From positions 1 to 12,609 of the forward strand of contig DATDFS010000305.1 of NCBI GenBank assembly GCA_036522495.1: 12,609 bases of DNA, read 5' to 3'. Below the pieces are notes generated by a model, which was given only the letters and a program-made list of their open reading frames with translations, made no database searches and had not been told where the DNA came from. The position numbers and the translations under genes are program-made. Shown in pieces: positions 12,390-12,609 of this stretch (its first letter is position 1; every line of letters begins with the position of its first letter). Origin of the DNA: Nitrososphaera_A sp036522495 (GTDB lineage: Archaea; Thermoproteota; Nitrososphaeria; Nitrososphaerales; Nitrososphaeraceae).

Positions 12390-12609
12390 TTTCTGTATGC
12401 TACAGATTCTAATCATTGGCTTTGTACATGCTAGAAATACAAATATCAAAGCACAAAACAAAAGACCAAAAGTCAGCATGTTAGCGTTATACACAGCATA
12501 ATAATATAGATACATATGCTCTAGTACAGGGAACTACACAAAAATAATAATAATGATATTTGGATGACATATCAGACTAATAATGATAAAAAAGTGCTAA
12601 TACGATCAT
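12390..12609. other. right end, AT-rich, possible tiny membrane ORF
   Basis: No solid gene. On the minus strand ATG 12515 to TAA 12374-12372 gives 47 codons with one hydrophobic segment (MLTFGLLFCALIFVFLAC, residues 13-30) and a basic end. It overlaps the 3' end of the zinc-ribbon relic and could be chance in T-rich antisense DNA. Confidence 0.25.

Noticed and set aside
12372..12515. 47-codon minus frame with one membrane segment
   Set aside because: Overlaps the end of the zinc-ribbon relic and lies in T-rich antisense DNA; noted only as a possibility.
1..12609. tRNA, rRNA, C/D-box RNA and CRISPR arrays
   Set aside because: No TTCGAAT-type T-loop with a matching acceptor stem, no paired C and D boxes, and no regularly spaced repeats of 20 or more bases were found by eye; a covariance search was not possible.

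Overview
The window reads as chromosomal DNA of an ammonia-oxidising archaeon of the class Nitrososphaeria, most like the AT-rich Nitrosocosmicus group. Evidence: the left edge holds the first 46 codons of a 4-hydroxybutyryl-CoA dehydratase (3-hydroxypropionate/4-hydroxybutyrate carbon cycle); an archaeal-type adenine/methylthioadenosine salvage pair follows; there are a DUF763 protein, a piece of archaeal family-B DNA polymerase and a thaumarchaeal-type tyrosine integrase; and many genes have a TATA-like element about 26-30 bases before the start codon with almost no 5' leader. The species is inference; base composition was judged by eye.

Layout. 1-138 (-): start of 4-hydroxybutyryl-CoA dehydratase. 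About 351-726 (-): heavily decayed DDE transposase. 1150-2492 (+): apt-mtnP, a two-gene operon turning methylthioadenosine into adenine and then AMP. 2507-3246 (-): two overlapping conserved-looking unknown genes, convergent with mtnP; then a doubtful small gene (3292-3558, -). 3977-4150 (+): 57-residue small gene, followed at 4399-4423 by a hairpin plus T-run. 4593-5453 (-): a Cys-rich unknown protein and a minimal HExxH metallopeptidase. 5753-7757 (+): two overlapping amino-DNA-methyltransferase genes of opposite motif order, divergent from the peptidase across a 299-base region rich in palindromes. 8262-9370 (+): DUF763 gene broken by a one-base deletion. 9533-10273 (-): a protein that is only the C-terminal thumb part of a family-B DNA polymerase. 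10486-10899 (-): VOC-family protein, preceded by a possible 35-codon leaderless gene. 11390-11557 (+): 55-residue zinc ribbon with a strong Shine-Dalgarno. 11766-12389: a mosaic of three gene pieces: cupredoxin C-terminus (-), tyrosine integrase C-terminus (-) and a 5'-truncated zf-TFIIB zinc ribbon (+).

How it fits together. Only the purine salvage pair and the carbon-cycle gene are clear housekeeping. The rest is accessory DNA: DNA modification without a visible restriction enzyme, small unknown proteins, and many gene relics. The two most notable points are the catalytic-domain-free polymerase thumb protein, which looks intact and has its own promoter, and the single-base break in DUF763. 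The methyltransferase pair has a 14-base perfect palindrome lying over its likely TATA box, which suggests repressor control. No tRNA, rRNA or CRISPR array was seen.
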